From contig DASVQF010000008.1 of assembly GCA_036389315.1 (NCBI GenBank), forward strand, positions 62,001 to 126,000: a stretch of DNA of 64,000 nt. Reading direction: 5' to 3'. Both the position numbers and the translations under genes were made by a program. Positions 26,236-34,116 of the stretch are shown piece after piece. This DNA is from DASQYE01 sp036389315. Its GTDB lineage: Bacteria; Acidobacteriota; Blastocatellia; Pyrinomonadales; Pyrinomonadaceae. The notes under the pieces are model-generated. The model was not told where the DNA came from, did no database searches, and saw nothing but the letters and a program-made list of their open reading frames with translations. Every line of letters starts with the position of its first letter. Positions within the stretch are counted from its first letter, which is position 1.

Positions 26236-28647
26236 TCATCGGGCCCAGACGCCGGGGATGGCGGTCGCGCACTGCGGGCACTGGCCCGCGGGCGTGACTT
26301 TCATCCGGCGTATTTGGTAGCCGTAACGCTCGACCAACAGGTAATCGCAGGAGGGGCAGTAAGTGTTCTCCCAGCGACCGACCCGGCCCGGCAAGTTCCC
26401 CGCGTAGACGAAGCGCAGGCCCGCCTCGCGTCCGATCTCGCAGGCGCGTATGAGCTGCTCGGCCGTCGTGTTGGCGTTCTCCGTCATCTTGTAGTCCTGG
26501 TGAAAGGCCGTCACGTGCCAGGGGATGTCGGGCGAGACGCTGGCTATGAAGTCGGCCGCGCGCCGTAGCTCCTCGTCGGAGTCGTTGAAGCCGGGCACAA
26601 CCAGCGTCACGATCTCTTCCCAGAACCCGCGCTCGTGAACCATCTTGACCGTTTCCAGGATGTTATCGACCACGCCGCCCAACTGCCTGTAGTTGCGGTC
26701 ACTCATAGACTTCAAGTCGATCTTATAGCAATCCGTCCACGGCCTGATGTAATCGAGCACCTGCGGCGTCGCATTCCCGTTCGAGATGAAGGCCGTCTTA
26801 AAGCCTGCGGGCCGCGCCAGCTTAAAGACCTCCACGGCCCACTCGGCCGTAATCAAAGGCTCGTTATAACTCGTCCCGACCATCCGCGCCCCGTAGCTTC
26901 GGGCGAGCGCCACCAGCCGCTCCGCCGTCACCACCTTCGGCGCAACCCCCGCCGCATCATCACGCAAAGTCTGCGACGTTAAAAAGTTCTGGCAGTTCGA
27001 GACGAGAAAGAAGCCTGCGAGGTAGTTATGCTCTTCCTCCACCTCCATGTTGTATACGTCCCCTTCATAATCAATGAAAGAGAGATCGCGTAGCGGAACC
27101 AGATAAAAGTCTTTCGTCTCAACCACCTTTCGCGTCATCTCGGCATTCTCGTACCACAGGACAGTATATTGATGAGGAGAAGGCTTGACCGCGCGGTTCT
27201 GAATGACCCCCTGCTCCGGTATCGCGACCCTGTAGATCGACGGCAGATATCCCAACTTCAGTGCCAGCCACACAACGCCATAGGCCATGCGCCTTGAGAC
27301 GGTGGTGACGCTCGTCTTTCCACCGGCGTAGCGATGCCCGTCGCCTTCGACATACGCATCCAGGAATGCCTGCACAATCGGGCGATGTGCGTCGAAGAGC
27401 ATTTCGGGCACACGCTTTTCTGTAGAGTGCTTGCCCGCCAGCGACCTGAATAAAAGGGCTGCGGAAGATTTATTGACGCTAACGGCCAGCGTCGTCGCAC
27501 GTTGCACGAGTGCTGCTTTAACACCCAGGCATCGCTCAATCAATCGCACAGTTTCACCGGCCAGCTCCGTCTCTGCCTGTGAAAAGCTGAAGTTGAGGAC
27601 GTGGCTTTTCGGGCGAGTTTTATCACTGCAAACGGAGCCTCCGGCGCAATAAAGCCCGAGCAGGCGCGCCATCTCCGCGTCGAGAGGAATCGAAACAGGT
27701 ATTCCCGGACGATGCTCGTTAGGAAAACGAATCCTCTGATCTTCAACTATGGCGGCGCGCGACCTGACCTCTTGCGCTAAACCGCGCGCTATCTTGCTGC
27801 GAACATGCCGAACGTAGGAGGCCGTCTTATCCAACCTTGTGCCGATCTGGCGTGAGGTTTGGCCGCGCAGCGTCGCCTCGGCTATCTCTTGACGGGCATC
27901 GGCCGTCAGCTTCCACGCTACGCGATAAGCAGGCGTGTGCCCGCTCAACTCACTCGATACGTTCACTACCTGGGGAGACGAAAAAGCGTAATGACGCGGT
28001 ATGGCCAGGTAATGCTCGCGTGTCAACTCTTGCGCTTGTATGGGAGCCGGAGGCGTTGCCGCATCAGTCGTTGCATAGAGGCGATGGTCGGCCGTACAGC
28101 GCAGCTCCGGCAGATAGTAAGGACGCAGGACGGCGAGCCGCCCGCGATATGAGTGCTTGAAAATCCCGCGCACCTTTCGCAGCTTTCCGCTGGCAGCCAC
28201 CGCCCGGAGCTTATCGTCGTAAGCTATCTCGGCATCCGGATGCTTATCAATTCGCTGAGCCGAAGCGAACAGCTCCTCGAAGCTTGCGGGCCCGCGCTCT
28301 GTGACGACGACCGTGTCTCCTGTAAAGCAGTAAGCGCAGTGAAGGTCGCAGCCGAGCATCCCGAAGGTGAGCGTGTCGGAGCCGGGCAGGGCGTGAAAGA
28401 AGGGCTTCTTTTCGGTCGGGTCGCAGGCGAGGGCCGCGACGTAGTTGGTGGGAACCATCAGGCGGCCGCCCTCGTTGTAGCGCACCTTGCAGATACCGCG
28501 CTTGCCCTCCTTAATCAAACAACGGTGGCCGCAGGCGTAGCAGCGCAAGTCGCCGCCCCGTAAATGTTCGGTCAACTCGGGCGCGCCTTCGGCTGTTAAT
28601 TCATCCAGGACTTCGGCCAGCGAGGCCGATCTACTACTCATTGGCAT
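26236..28647 (-). CDS. amrS: AmmeMemoRadiSam system radical SAM enzyme AmrS, interrupted by an intein
   Basis: Residue numbers here count from an in-frame start at 28689 (817 residues). Starts at 28647 or 28641 (M-P-M-S-S-R) look better. The N-extein has the family zinc/Cys region CYACGHRCLIKEGKRGIC and then GCDLHCAY. The C-extein starts CQNFLTSQ and contains GTSYNEPLI, TAFISNGNA, KIDLKSM, a WHVTAFHQDYKM block and a C-terminal CPSC...CPQC zinc knuckle. An intein of 445 residues (Cys121-Asn565) lies inside the radical SAM motif. After splicing, the motif CDLHCAYC is restored, so the enzyme cannot bind its cluster until splicing has occurred. The function of AmrS is poorly defined; AMMECR1/Memo partners are not in the window. 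Confidence 0.93.
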   Translation of the reverse strand: MPMSSRSASLAEVLDELTAEGAPELTEHLRGGDLRCYACGHRCLIKEGKRGICKVRYNEGGRLMVPTNYVAALACDPTEKKPFFHALPGSDTLTFGMLGCDLHCAYCFTGDTVVVTERGPASFEELFASAQRIDKHPDAEIAYDDKLRAVAASGKLRKVRGIFKHSYRGRLAVLRPYYLPELRCTADHRLYATTDAATPPAPIQAQELTREHYLAIPRHYAFSSPQVVNVSSELSGHTPAYRVAWKLTADARQEIAEATLRGQTSRQIGTRLDKTASYVRHVRSKIARGLAQEVRSRAAIVEDQRIRFPNEHRPGIPVSIPLDAEMARLLGLYCAGGSVCSDKTRPKSHVLNFSFSQAETELAGETVRLIERCLGVKAALVQRATTLAVSVNKSSAALLFRSLAGKHSTEKRVPEMLFDAHRPIVQAFLDAYVEGDGHRYAGGKTSVTTVSRRMAYGVVWLALKLGYLPSIYRVAIPEQGVIQNRAVKPSPHQYTVLWYENAEMTRKVVETKDFYLVPLRDLSFIDYEGDVYNMEVEEEHNYLAGFFLVSNCQNFLTSQTLRDDAAGVAPKVVTAERLVALARSYGARMVGTSYNEPLITAEWAVEVFKLARPAGFKTAFISNGNATPQVLDYIRPWTDCYKIDLKSMSDRNYRQLGGVVDNILETVKMVHERGFWEEIVTLVVPGFNDSDEELRRAADFIASVSPDIPWHVTAFHQDYKMTENANTTAEQLIRACEIGREAGLRFVYAGNLPGRVGRWENTYCPSCDYLLVERYGYQIRRMKVTPAGQCPQCATAIPGVWAR
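26995..28329 (-). other. intein with LAGLIDADG-type endonuclease domain inside amrS
   Basis: 445 residues. Block A is CFTGDTVVVTERG at the N-terminal splice site (Cys1). Block B is TADH (LRCTADHRLYAT) about 80 residues in. The endonuclease part has motif C LLGLYCAGGSV and motif E FLDAYVEGDGH. Block F is GDVYNMEVEEEHNYLAG and the C-terminal splice site is VSN followed by Cys+1. The penultimate residue is Ser rather than the usual His. Motif C lacks the catalytic acid (canonical LAEGS, here CAGGS), so the endonuclease is probably impaired. A helix-turn-helix-like stretch (LRGQTSRQIGTRLDKTASYV) lies between the N-terminal splicing part and the endonuclease. Confidence 0.92.
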
Positions 28648-28754
28648 CTTCGGAAAACCTCTGTCAATAGCGCAAAAACGTTTGAGCAATTATACTACTT
28701 ATGCCGCTCGGCAATCAGCCTCCGGCAGCGGGCTTTTCGTCCCGGCTTTGAATT

Positions 28755-29447
28755 ATGATTATCGAAGAACTGACCGTTACAGCCTTTCAACAACACACGC
28801 GCGTCGTCGGGTGCGAGCGAACCGGCCGGGCCATCTGCATTGATCCGGGCGACGAGGCCGAAGCGATTGTCGAAGTGATAGGACGGCGCGGCCTTGAGTT
28901 GCAGGCCATCGCGCTGACGCACGCGCACATGGATCATGTCGGAGGCGTCGCGGCCCTCAAAAAGCTGCTCCCCCGCGCCGAGATCATACTGCACGTCGAG
29001 GACGAGCCCCTCTACAGGGCCTTGCCTGAGCAGCCCTCCTGGATAGGCGTGCCGCGAGCGGCGTGGGCCCATCTCGGTTTCGATTACGAGGAGCCGCCCG
29101 CAATCGACCGCTACTGGACGGACGGGGAAATCTACGGCGTGGGAGAGCTTCGGTTTCGCGTCATACATTGTCCGGGACATACGCCCGGCCATGTCGTGCT
29201 CTTCAGCGAAGAGGAGCGAAAGGTTTTTGTCGGCGATTGTTTGTTTGCGGGCTCTATCGGGAGGACGGATTTGCCGGGCGGGTCTACGGAGCAGTTGATG
29301 GATTCAATCATGAATAGAATCGTGCCGCTCGGCGACGACGTGGTGGTCTATTCGGGTCACGGCGAGCTGACCACCATCGGGCGCGAGCGGCAGACCAATC
29401 CTTTCCTGACGGGGCTTTACTCGCTCGGGCGCGGCGCTCGTTTTTAG
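28755..29447 (+). CDS. metallo-beta-lactamase-fold hydrolase (glyoxalase II-like)
   Basis: 230 residues. The zinc motif THAHMDHVGG has His56, His58, Asp60 and His61, followed by HCPGHTPGHV, the VGDCLFAGSIGRTDLPGG block with its bridging Asp, and the late YSGHGELTTIGRER. These are the complete metal ligands of the hydroxyacylglutathione hydrolase-like subfamily, so a thioester or related hydrolase is likely. The start is tentative; no unique ribosome site was seen. It is divergent from amrS, with about 100 bp between them. Confidence 0.88.
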   Translation: MIIEELTVTAFQQHTRVVGCERTGRAICIDPGDEAEAIVEVIGRRGLELQAIALTHAHMDHVGGVAALKKLLPRAEIILHVEDEPLYRALPEQPSWIGVPRAAWAHLGFDYEEPPAIDRYWTDGEIYGVGELRFRVIHCPGHTPGHVVLFSEEERKVFVGDCLFAGSIGRTDLPGGSTEQLMDSIMNRIVPLGDDVVVYSGHGELTTIGRERQTNPFLTGLYSLGRGARF

Positions 29448-29460
29448 ATGGAGCTTGAAA

Positions 29461-29673
29461 TTACCCGGCGGGTCTCTTGCGCAATCGCTCTTCTTTCAGC
29501 GTCTCCCACTTCTGCTTGATCTCGCCTTTAAGCTCGCCGGGCAGCGTTTCGACCGGCACATCATTCTCGCGGCAGAATTGACGCCACAGGATAAAGCGCG
29601 CGTCATACTGTCCGGTCTCGTCCGAAATCTCATTCGACACGACAGGCTGCTCTTTGCTCTTCTTGTCAGTCAC
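29461..29673 (-). CDS. small conserved-looking hypothetical protein
   Basis: 70 residues, strongly charged, with a mid-region QYDARFILWRQFCRENDVPV and a C-terminal Lys/Arg/Glu-rich helix (LKGEIKQKWETLKEERLRKR). It has no signal peptide and no recognised family. It ends 14 bp from the convergent hydrolase stop. Regular amphipathic composition argues for a real gene, but coding status is not certain. Confidence 0.5.
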   Translation of the reverse strand: MTDKKSKEQPVVSNEISDETGQYDARFILWRQFCRENDVPVETLPGELKGEIKQKWETLKEERLRKRPAG

Positions 29674-29755
29674 CCTCTTCTCGTTCCCTCAGACACTTTC
29701 TGAAATTTTAAGCCTTGACGGAGCGCCGACAGTTTAGCAAATGCAAGGAGAAAAG

Positions 29756-29828
29756 ATTAACAGGGATGGACAGGATGAAAGCAGAACGTTGCATTGCTTT
29801 CATCCTGTCCATCCTGTCTATCCCTGAA
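29756..29828. repeat. palindromic repeat, AACAGGGATGGACAGGAT family, copy 2
   Basis: ATTAACAGGGATGGACAGGA on the left arm, with GAAAGCA adjoining, pairs with TGCTTTCATCCTGTCCATCC on the right. The loop is short. A duplicated CCTGTCCATCCTGTCTATCC module appears in the right arm. It lies between the small hypothetical gene and the truncated-hemoglobin gene and could act as a terminator for the latter. Confidence 0.8.
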
Positions 29829-29839
29829 TCCGACGGCCG

Positions 29840-30313
29840 CTACAAGCCGACGATGTCTTTCTTGAGCGAGCTGACTAAGGCCAGCACCTCGTCCTGCTCT
29901 TTCTTCGGCACTTTGAACTTGTCCAGAGTGGCGACGAGCGCCTTGGCCGAAATGTCCCAATCGCTTTCCGTGATCTTCAGCCCCGTATGAGCGGTCTTCA
30001 TGTCGCGCCCCGTATAGACGCAGGGGCCGCCCGTCGATTGGCACAGCAGGTTAAGCACGTGCTGGCGCAGCCGCTTCTTGGAATCGTCGCTGAGGCCGAC
30101 CAGAAAGCGCGAGAGCTGTTTGTCCTCGGCCAGCCGCCGCAGGAACTCGTCCGTCACGGCGGCGAGCGCGTTATAGCCGCCGAGCCTTTCGTAAAGAGAC
30201 TTCTCTTTTGTCGTCCCTGTGTCCTGGGCCATAACAGGCTTTGCGGCCCAACCCATCACCACTACAAGTAAGGGCAGAAGAAACAGCTTCGTCCATAAGC
30301 TTGGCTTTCGCAT
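29840..30313 (-). CDS. secreted group 1 truncated hemoglobin
   Basis: 157 residues from the Met at 30313; an upstream Met adds seven. A hydrophobic signal peptide (LFLLPLLVVVMGWAAKPVMA) precedes a two-on-two globin: SLYERLGGYNALAAVTDEFL, then VYTGRDMKTAHTGLKIT with proximal His109 (AHTGL motif). It binds heme and oxygen, or handles NO/peroxide, and export is unusual compared with cytosolic family members. It is the fourth gene of a same-strand group with sigma factor, anti-sigma and fasciclin genes. Confidence 0.85.
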   Translation of the reverse strand: MRKPSLWTKLFLLPLLVVVMGWAAKPVMAQDTGTTKEKSLYERLGGYNALAAVTDEFLRRLAEDKQLSRFLVGLSDDSKKRLRQHVLNLLCQSTGGPCVYTGRDMKTAHTGLKITESDWDISAKALVATLDKFKVPKKEQDEVLALVSSLKKDIVGL

Positions 30314-30523
30314 CTTCAGTCTTCTCCTTTTCAATGATTGGTCAAATCATTTTCCCCCCTCGCGCTCGATCTCCTCCCCGGTCAAAAGCCTTCACACGGC
30401 CCCTCATTACGCAACAATTCGGGCGGACAAAGCAAGCCCTTTCCCGGATATTCCCGAAGCCCCGGATCGAAGGCCGAGCGCCGTTGCGACCCGAGACTTC
30501 GGGGCGGCCGGGGCCGAGAACTC

Positions 30524-31081
30524 TTAGCGAGGCATCAGCACAGTGTCTACGACATGGATGACGCCGTTCGATTGATAGACATTGCTGACCGAGACGTTCG
30601 ATGTGTTCCCCTTCTCGTCGCGCAAGACTATCTGGTCACCGCTCATCATGGCCGTGAGCGTGCCGCCGCTCACGGTTCTGAGCGCGGCGCTGCCGCCGCC
30701 CTTCTTGATAAGGCCCATCAGCCTCCGACCGTCGTACTTGCCCGCGACGACGTGATAGGTCAGCACCCTGGTCAGCATGGCTTTGTTCTCAGGCTTGAGC
30801 AGCATCTCGACGGTTCCCGCCGGAAGCTTATCGAAGGCCGCGTTGGTCGGAGCAAAGACCGTGAAGGGCCCTTTGCCTTTGAGCGTCTCGACCAGCCCGG
30901 CGGCCTTCACGGCGGCCACCAGCGTCGTGTGGTCGGCCGAGTTGACCGCGTTATCAATAATATCCCTGGTGCGGAGCATCGGCGCGCCGCCGACCATTGG
31001 GTTCTCCTGCGCGCGGGCGATTGCTGTAGCGAAGGCGAGTGTTGCAAAGACGAGCAGCAACGTAACGAAACTCTTTCTCAT
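30524..31081 (-). CDS. secreted fasciclin (FAS1) domain protein
   Basis: 185 residues with signal peptide SFVTLLLVFATLAFATAIA. A single FAS1 domain has the hallmark blocks DIIDNAVNSADHTTLVAAVK, GPFTVFAPTNAAFDKLP, LTRVLTYHVVAGKY and VYQSNGVIHVVDTVLMP. FAS1 domains serve in adhesion or surface functions. The start follows GAGGAAGAAA. Its position just downstream of an RskA-type anti-sigma and an ECF sigma gene mirrors the mycobacterial SigK regulon, in which fasciclin proteins (MPT70/MPT83) are targets. Confidence 0.9.
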   Translation of the reverse strand: MRKSFVTLLLVFATLAFATAIARAQENPMVGGAPMLRTRDIIDNAVNSADHTTLVAAVKAAGLVETLKGKGPFTVFAPTNAAFDKLPAGTVEMLLKPENKAMLTRVLTYHVVAGKYDGRRLMGLIKKGGGSAALRTVSGGTLTAMMSGDQIVLRDEKGNTSNVSVSNVYQSNGVIHVVDTVLMPR

Positions 31082-31239
31082 TTTCTTCCTCTCATTCTCC
31101 TCAAAAATTTTTTCAGCCAGACACACCTGGGCCAACCACTGCGGGCCCTCTCCTGTTTTCCGAGCACTCTGACCTGATTTACGGATGGCGTGAAGTTTTA
31201 GGATTTAAGAAGGCGGAAAAAATTTTTAAGGATTGAATT

Positions 31240-32100
31240 TCAGGAGATGGGGCTGAGCAGGTACTTGTCGCCCGTGGGCGCGCTCGCGCCCGATTGCGGC
31301 TCAAGCGTGACGGCAAAGACAGAGGCTTTGCGCCCGGCCTCTGGGACGCGGTCGTGCATCACAGCGCCGCCGCGCGCGTCCGTGTTGAAGACCCCGCCGG
31401 GCACAGGATGCGCGAGGTCTTCTATGTACCAGAGCTGATACGCCTTGCCCGCAGGGGCGGGCGGAAGGTTATAGGCGAAGAGCATGGCGCGCCCCGTCTG
31501 CGGATCGAAAGCAAGCCGCGCGCTCGCCTCTTTGGCCGCAGCCGTCCCCGAGAGCTGGGCCATGCGCGACTGTGGCGCTGTCAAAAGCTCTCTCGCCTCG
31601 CGCTCCTCCGCGACCTGTTTGGCGAGGACTTCGACGGCCGTGTGCTCGCGCTCGTAGCGTCGCTGCAACTCGTTAAAGCGACGCAAGAGCACCAGGAGCG
31701 CGGCCGTGAGCGAAAGAATCGCGACCGTCGCGGCAATCGCGCCGAAAGAAAGGGAAGCGAAGCTTCGGCGGCTGCGTGCCGAAGGTCGCATCTCGACGAC
31801 CTTTGCGCCCAAGCTCTGAGCGCCCTCAGTCTCGCCTTCAACGTCGCGGCTCGCGCGGCTTGATCTTGAAGGCTGAGCTATGGTGCGTACGCTCTCAAGA
31901 ATACGTGTGCGCAACTCAGGCGTGGGCTCTGCGGGCGCGGACGTGAGCGCGAGCGCGGAAGCCGTGTCGAGCCAGAGTGCGGCCTCTTGGCTGCACTCCC
32001 GGCACGTCGCCAGATGCTCTTCGAGCGCGCGCGCTTCGGAAGCGTCAAGCGCGCCGAGCGCATATACCGCGAGCATCTCCTTGTACTCTTCGTGCCTCAC
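31240..32100 (-). CDS. RskA-family anti-sigma factor
   Basis: 286 residues. The N-terminal zinc-binding anti-sigma domain has His29, Cys33 and Cys36 (EEHLATCREC). One transmembrane helix follows (about residues 119-141, FGAIAATVAILSLTAALLVLL), then a coiled segment and a C-terminal RskA-type periplasmic domain (AYQLWYIEDLAHPVPGGVFN). It sequesters a sigma factor until regulated proteolysis. It is encoded just downstream of the ECF sigma gene and presumably controls it. Confidence 0.9.
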   Translation of the reverse strand: MRHEEYKEMLAVYALGALDASEARALEEHLATCRECSQEAALWLDTASALALTSAPAEPTPELRTRILESVRTIAQPSRSSRASRDVEGETEGAQSLGAKVVEMRPSARSRRSFASLSFGAIAATVAILSLTAALLVLLRRFNELQRRYEREHTAVEVLAKQVAEEREARELLTAPQSRMAQLSGTAAAKEASARLAFDPQTGRAMLFAYNLPPAPAGKAYQLWYIEDLAHPVPGGVFNTDARGGAVMHDRVPEAGRKASVFAVTLEPQSGASAPTGDKYLLSPIS

Positions 32101-32174
32101 CTTGAGCCTTCTCAGCCTCTCGCTACTCTGATGTGCGTAGCCTCTTACTCGTTTGACGCTGCGCCGACCGTTTT

Positions 32175-32837
32175 TTAGAGAAAACCTTTGAGGCGCTCGC
32201 CGAGCAGCTCCCTGAGCTTTATCATCCCCGAGCGCATCCGCGTCTTGACCGTGCCGAGCGGAGCGCCGAGGCGGCTTGCGATCTCCGTTTGCGTGAGCCC
32301 TTCAAAGTAAGCCAGGACGAGCGTCTCGCGCTGCTCGCGCGGAAGCTCGCCCAGGCACTCGCGCACCACTGCGCTCTGCTCTGCCCGCATCGCGTCCTGT
32401 TCCGAATCCGAGACGCTTTCCTCCGTCCCCTGCACGGCCTCGTTCGCCGTGCGCTGCCTGGACTCCAGGGCGCGCAGGCGGTCAATAGTCCGGCTGCGGC
32501 AGAGCGTAACAAGCCATGTGAAGGGGCGACCACGCGATTCGTCGAAATCCGCCGCCCGCTTCCAGACCTGTATGAAGACATCCTGTAAGACATCCTCTGC
32601 CTCCGGGCGGCTATGTAATATACGTAGGATTAAACCGAAAAGGATTAGCCTGTAACGGTCGTAGAGCGAGGCGAGCGCCTGCTCGTCGCCGCGCGCAATC
32701 GCGTGCAGAAGCTCCGTATCTGACGTTTGCGCTTGTTCGGGTCTCAACGCCTTCGTCGCCACAAGTCCAGAAGTAACGAGCGCCCATCTTATCCGAGACG
32801 GGCCCCCATGCGCCAGCACTTCCACAGCCCCGTCCAT
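32175..32837 (-). CDS. ECF sigma factor, SigK-like
   Basis: 220 residues from the Met at 32837. A longer open frame continues upstream but overlaps the divergent ada gene and is rejected. Region 2 reads LASLYDRYRLILFGLILRIL then EDVLQDVFIQVWKRAADFDE. Region 4 reads LPREQRETLVLAYFEGLTQT and EIASRLGAPLGTVKTRMRSG. The short linker and adjacent RskA gene place it in the SigK-type ECF group. The ribosome site before this Met is weak, so a nearby alternative start is possible. Confidence 0.88.
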   Translation of the reverse strand: MDGAVEVLAHGGPSRIRWALVTSGLVATKALRPEQAQTSDTELLHAIARGDEQALASLYDRYRLILFGLILRILHSRPEAEDVLQDVFIQVWKRAADFDESRGRPFTWLVTLCRSRTIDRLRALESRQRTANEAVQGTEESVSDSEQDAMRAEQSAVVRECLGELPREQRETLVLAYFEGLTQTEIASRLGAPLGTVKTRMRSGMIKLRELLGERLKGFL

Positions 32838-32921
32838 TAATAAGTTTGAGCGCAAGAGTCGGATAGATTTCGGAGCGCGCTCGCCCTTAGAATGCTTTAA
32901 CGTGGAGGTGCTAGGAGCGTC

Positions 32922-34043
32922 ATGGCAGAGGAGCAGGTATTGATTGACGAGTTGCCGACGATGGACGAGGAGACGCGCTGGCAGGCTGTCGCGGCGCGCG
33001 AAGCTGCGTTCGACCGTGTATTCTTCTACGGCGTGCATTCCACAGGCATCTATTGCAAGCCGTCCTGCCCTTCGAGACGCCCGAGGCGCACGCAGGTCGT
33101 CTTCTTCGATTCCACGGAGCAGGCCGAGGCCGCGCGCTTTCGTCCCTGCCGCCGCTGCCGCCCCGCGCATGGGCCCAAGCGTGACGCGCAAGCTGAGATG
33201 GTCGAGCGGGCCTGTCGCCTGATCGAAGCTTCCGCTACGGGCGCGCCCTCTCTGGCAGAGCTTGGCGCAAGGCTCGGCGTGAGCCGCTACTACTTACAGC
33301 GGACGTTCAAGAAGCTCCTGGGCGTCAGCCCGCGCCAGTACGCTTTGGCCCAAAGGGTCAGCCAGTTCAAGACCAGAATCAGGGAAGGAGAGAGCGTGAC
33401 GGGCGCAATGTACGAGGCGGGCTACGGCTCAAGCAGCCGTCTTTACGAGCAGGCGGACGCGGAGTTGGGGATGACTCCGGCTTCATACTCGCGCGGCGGG
33501 GCCGGTGCGCAGATCAAGTACGCGGTCGCCGCTTGCGAGCTTGGGCCCATACTAGTGGCGGCGACCGAGCGCGGGCTGTGCGCCGTGCGGCTAGGCGACA
33601 CTGGCGCGCAGCTTGTAGCCACGCTCCGCGCCGAATTCCCCTCGGCCGAGATCAGCGAAGACCGGCTCGCCCTCGGCCTTTATGTTGAAGCCCTGCTGCG
33701 GCACTTGGCCGGACAGCAGACGACCCTGGACTTGCCGCTCGACGTGAGGGCGACGGCCTTCCAGCGGCGCGTCTGGGAGGAGCTGCGCCGGATTCCCTAC
33801 GGCAGCACGCGCTCTTACAGCGAGATCGCACGAGCCACGGGGCAGCCCCAAGCTACGCGCGCAGTCGCGCGAGCCTGCGCCTCAAACCCCTTAGCCATCG
33901 TCACGCCCTGTCACCGCGTCATACGCGAAGACGGCCACCTGGGCGGCTATCGCTGGGGCATGGAGCGAAAGCGTAAACTGCTCGCTAAGGAGCAGGAGCG
34001 TAAATCCCGCGCGCCGGTTGAAGAGATTTATAGTAAGGAGTAG
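32922..34043 (+). CDS. ada: bifunctional Ada: DNA alkyl-phosphotriester/O6-methylguanine methyltransferase and regulator
   Basis: 373 residues. The N-terminal Ada zinc domain has Cys45, Cys49, Cys76 and Cys79 (IYCKPSC ... FRPCRRC). The middle is an AraC-type HTH (LAELGARLGVSRYYLQRTFK). The C-terminal methyltransferase has active-site Cys330 in PCHRVI, then GGYRWG. This is the complete three-part Ada of the adaptive response: it repairs methylated DNA and, once methylated, activates its own regulon. The gene is divergent from the ECF sigma gene with 84 bp between them. Confidence 0.95.
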   Translation: MAEEQVLIDELPTMDEETRWQAVAAREAAFDRVFFYGVHSTGIYCKPSCPSRRPRRTQVVFFDSTEQAEAARFRPCRRCRPAHGPKRDAQAEMVERACRLIEASATGAPSLAELGARLGVSRYYLQRTFKKLLGVSPRQYALAQRVSQFKTRIREGESVTGAMYEAGYGSSSRLYEQADAELGMTPASYSRGGAGAQIKYAVAACELGPILVAATERGLCAVRLGDTGAQLVATLRAEFPSAEISEDRLALGLYVEALLRHLAGQQTTLDLPLDVRATAFQRRVWEELRRIPYGSTRSYSEIARATGQPQATRAVARACASNPLAIVTPCHRVIREDGHLGGYRWGMERKRKLLAKEQERKSRAPVEEIYSKE

Positions 34044-34044
34044 A

Positions 34045-34093
34045 CATGAGCCAGCCGCCGTTACGTCGAAAGCGTAGCGGCGGCTGGCTCATG
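34045..34093. terminator. long stable hairpin between convergent genes
   Basis: A 21-bp stem (34045-34065 with 34073-34093, one G-T pair) has a 7-nt loop TCGAAAG. It starts two bases after the ada stop and ends 23 bp before the aldolase stop. The stem is GC-rich (CCAGCCGCCG core). It has no real T-tract on either side, so termination may need another factor. It probably serves both genes. Confidence 0.65.
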
Positions 34094-34116
34094 GATAACA
34101 GCGATGGTGCTGCGGC

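Noticed and set aside
32838..33191. N-terminal extension of the ECF sigma frame
   Set aside because: It overlaps the divergent ada gene, which has clear domains; the sigma fold begins downstream of the Met at 32837.
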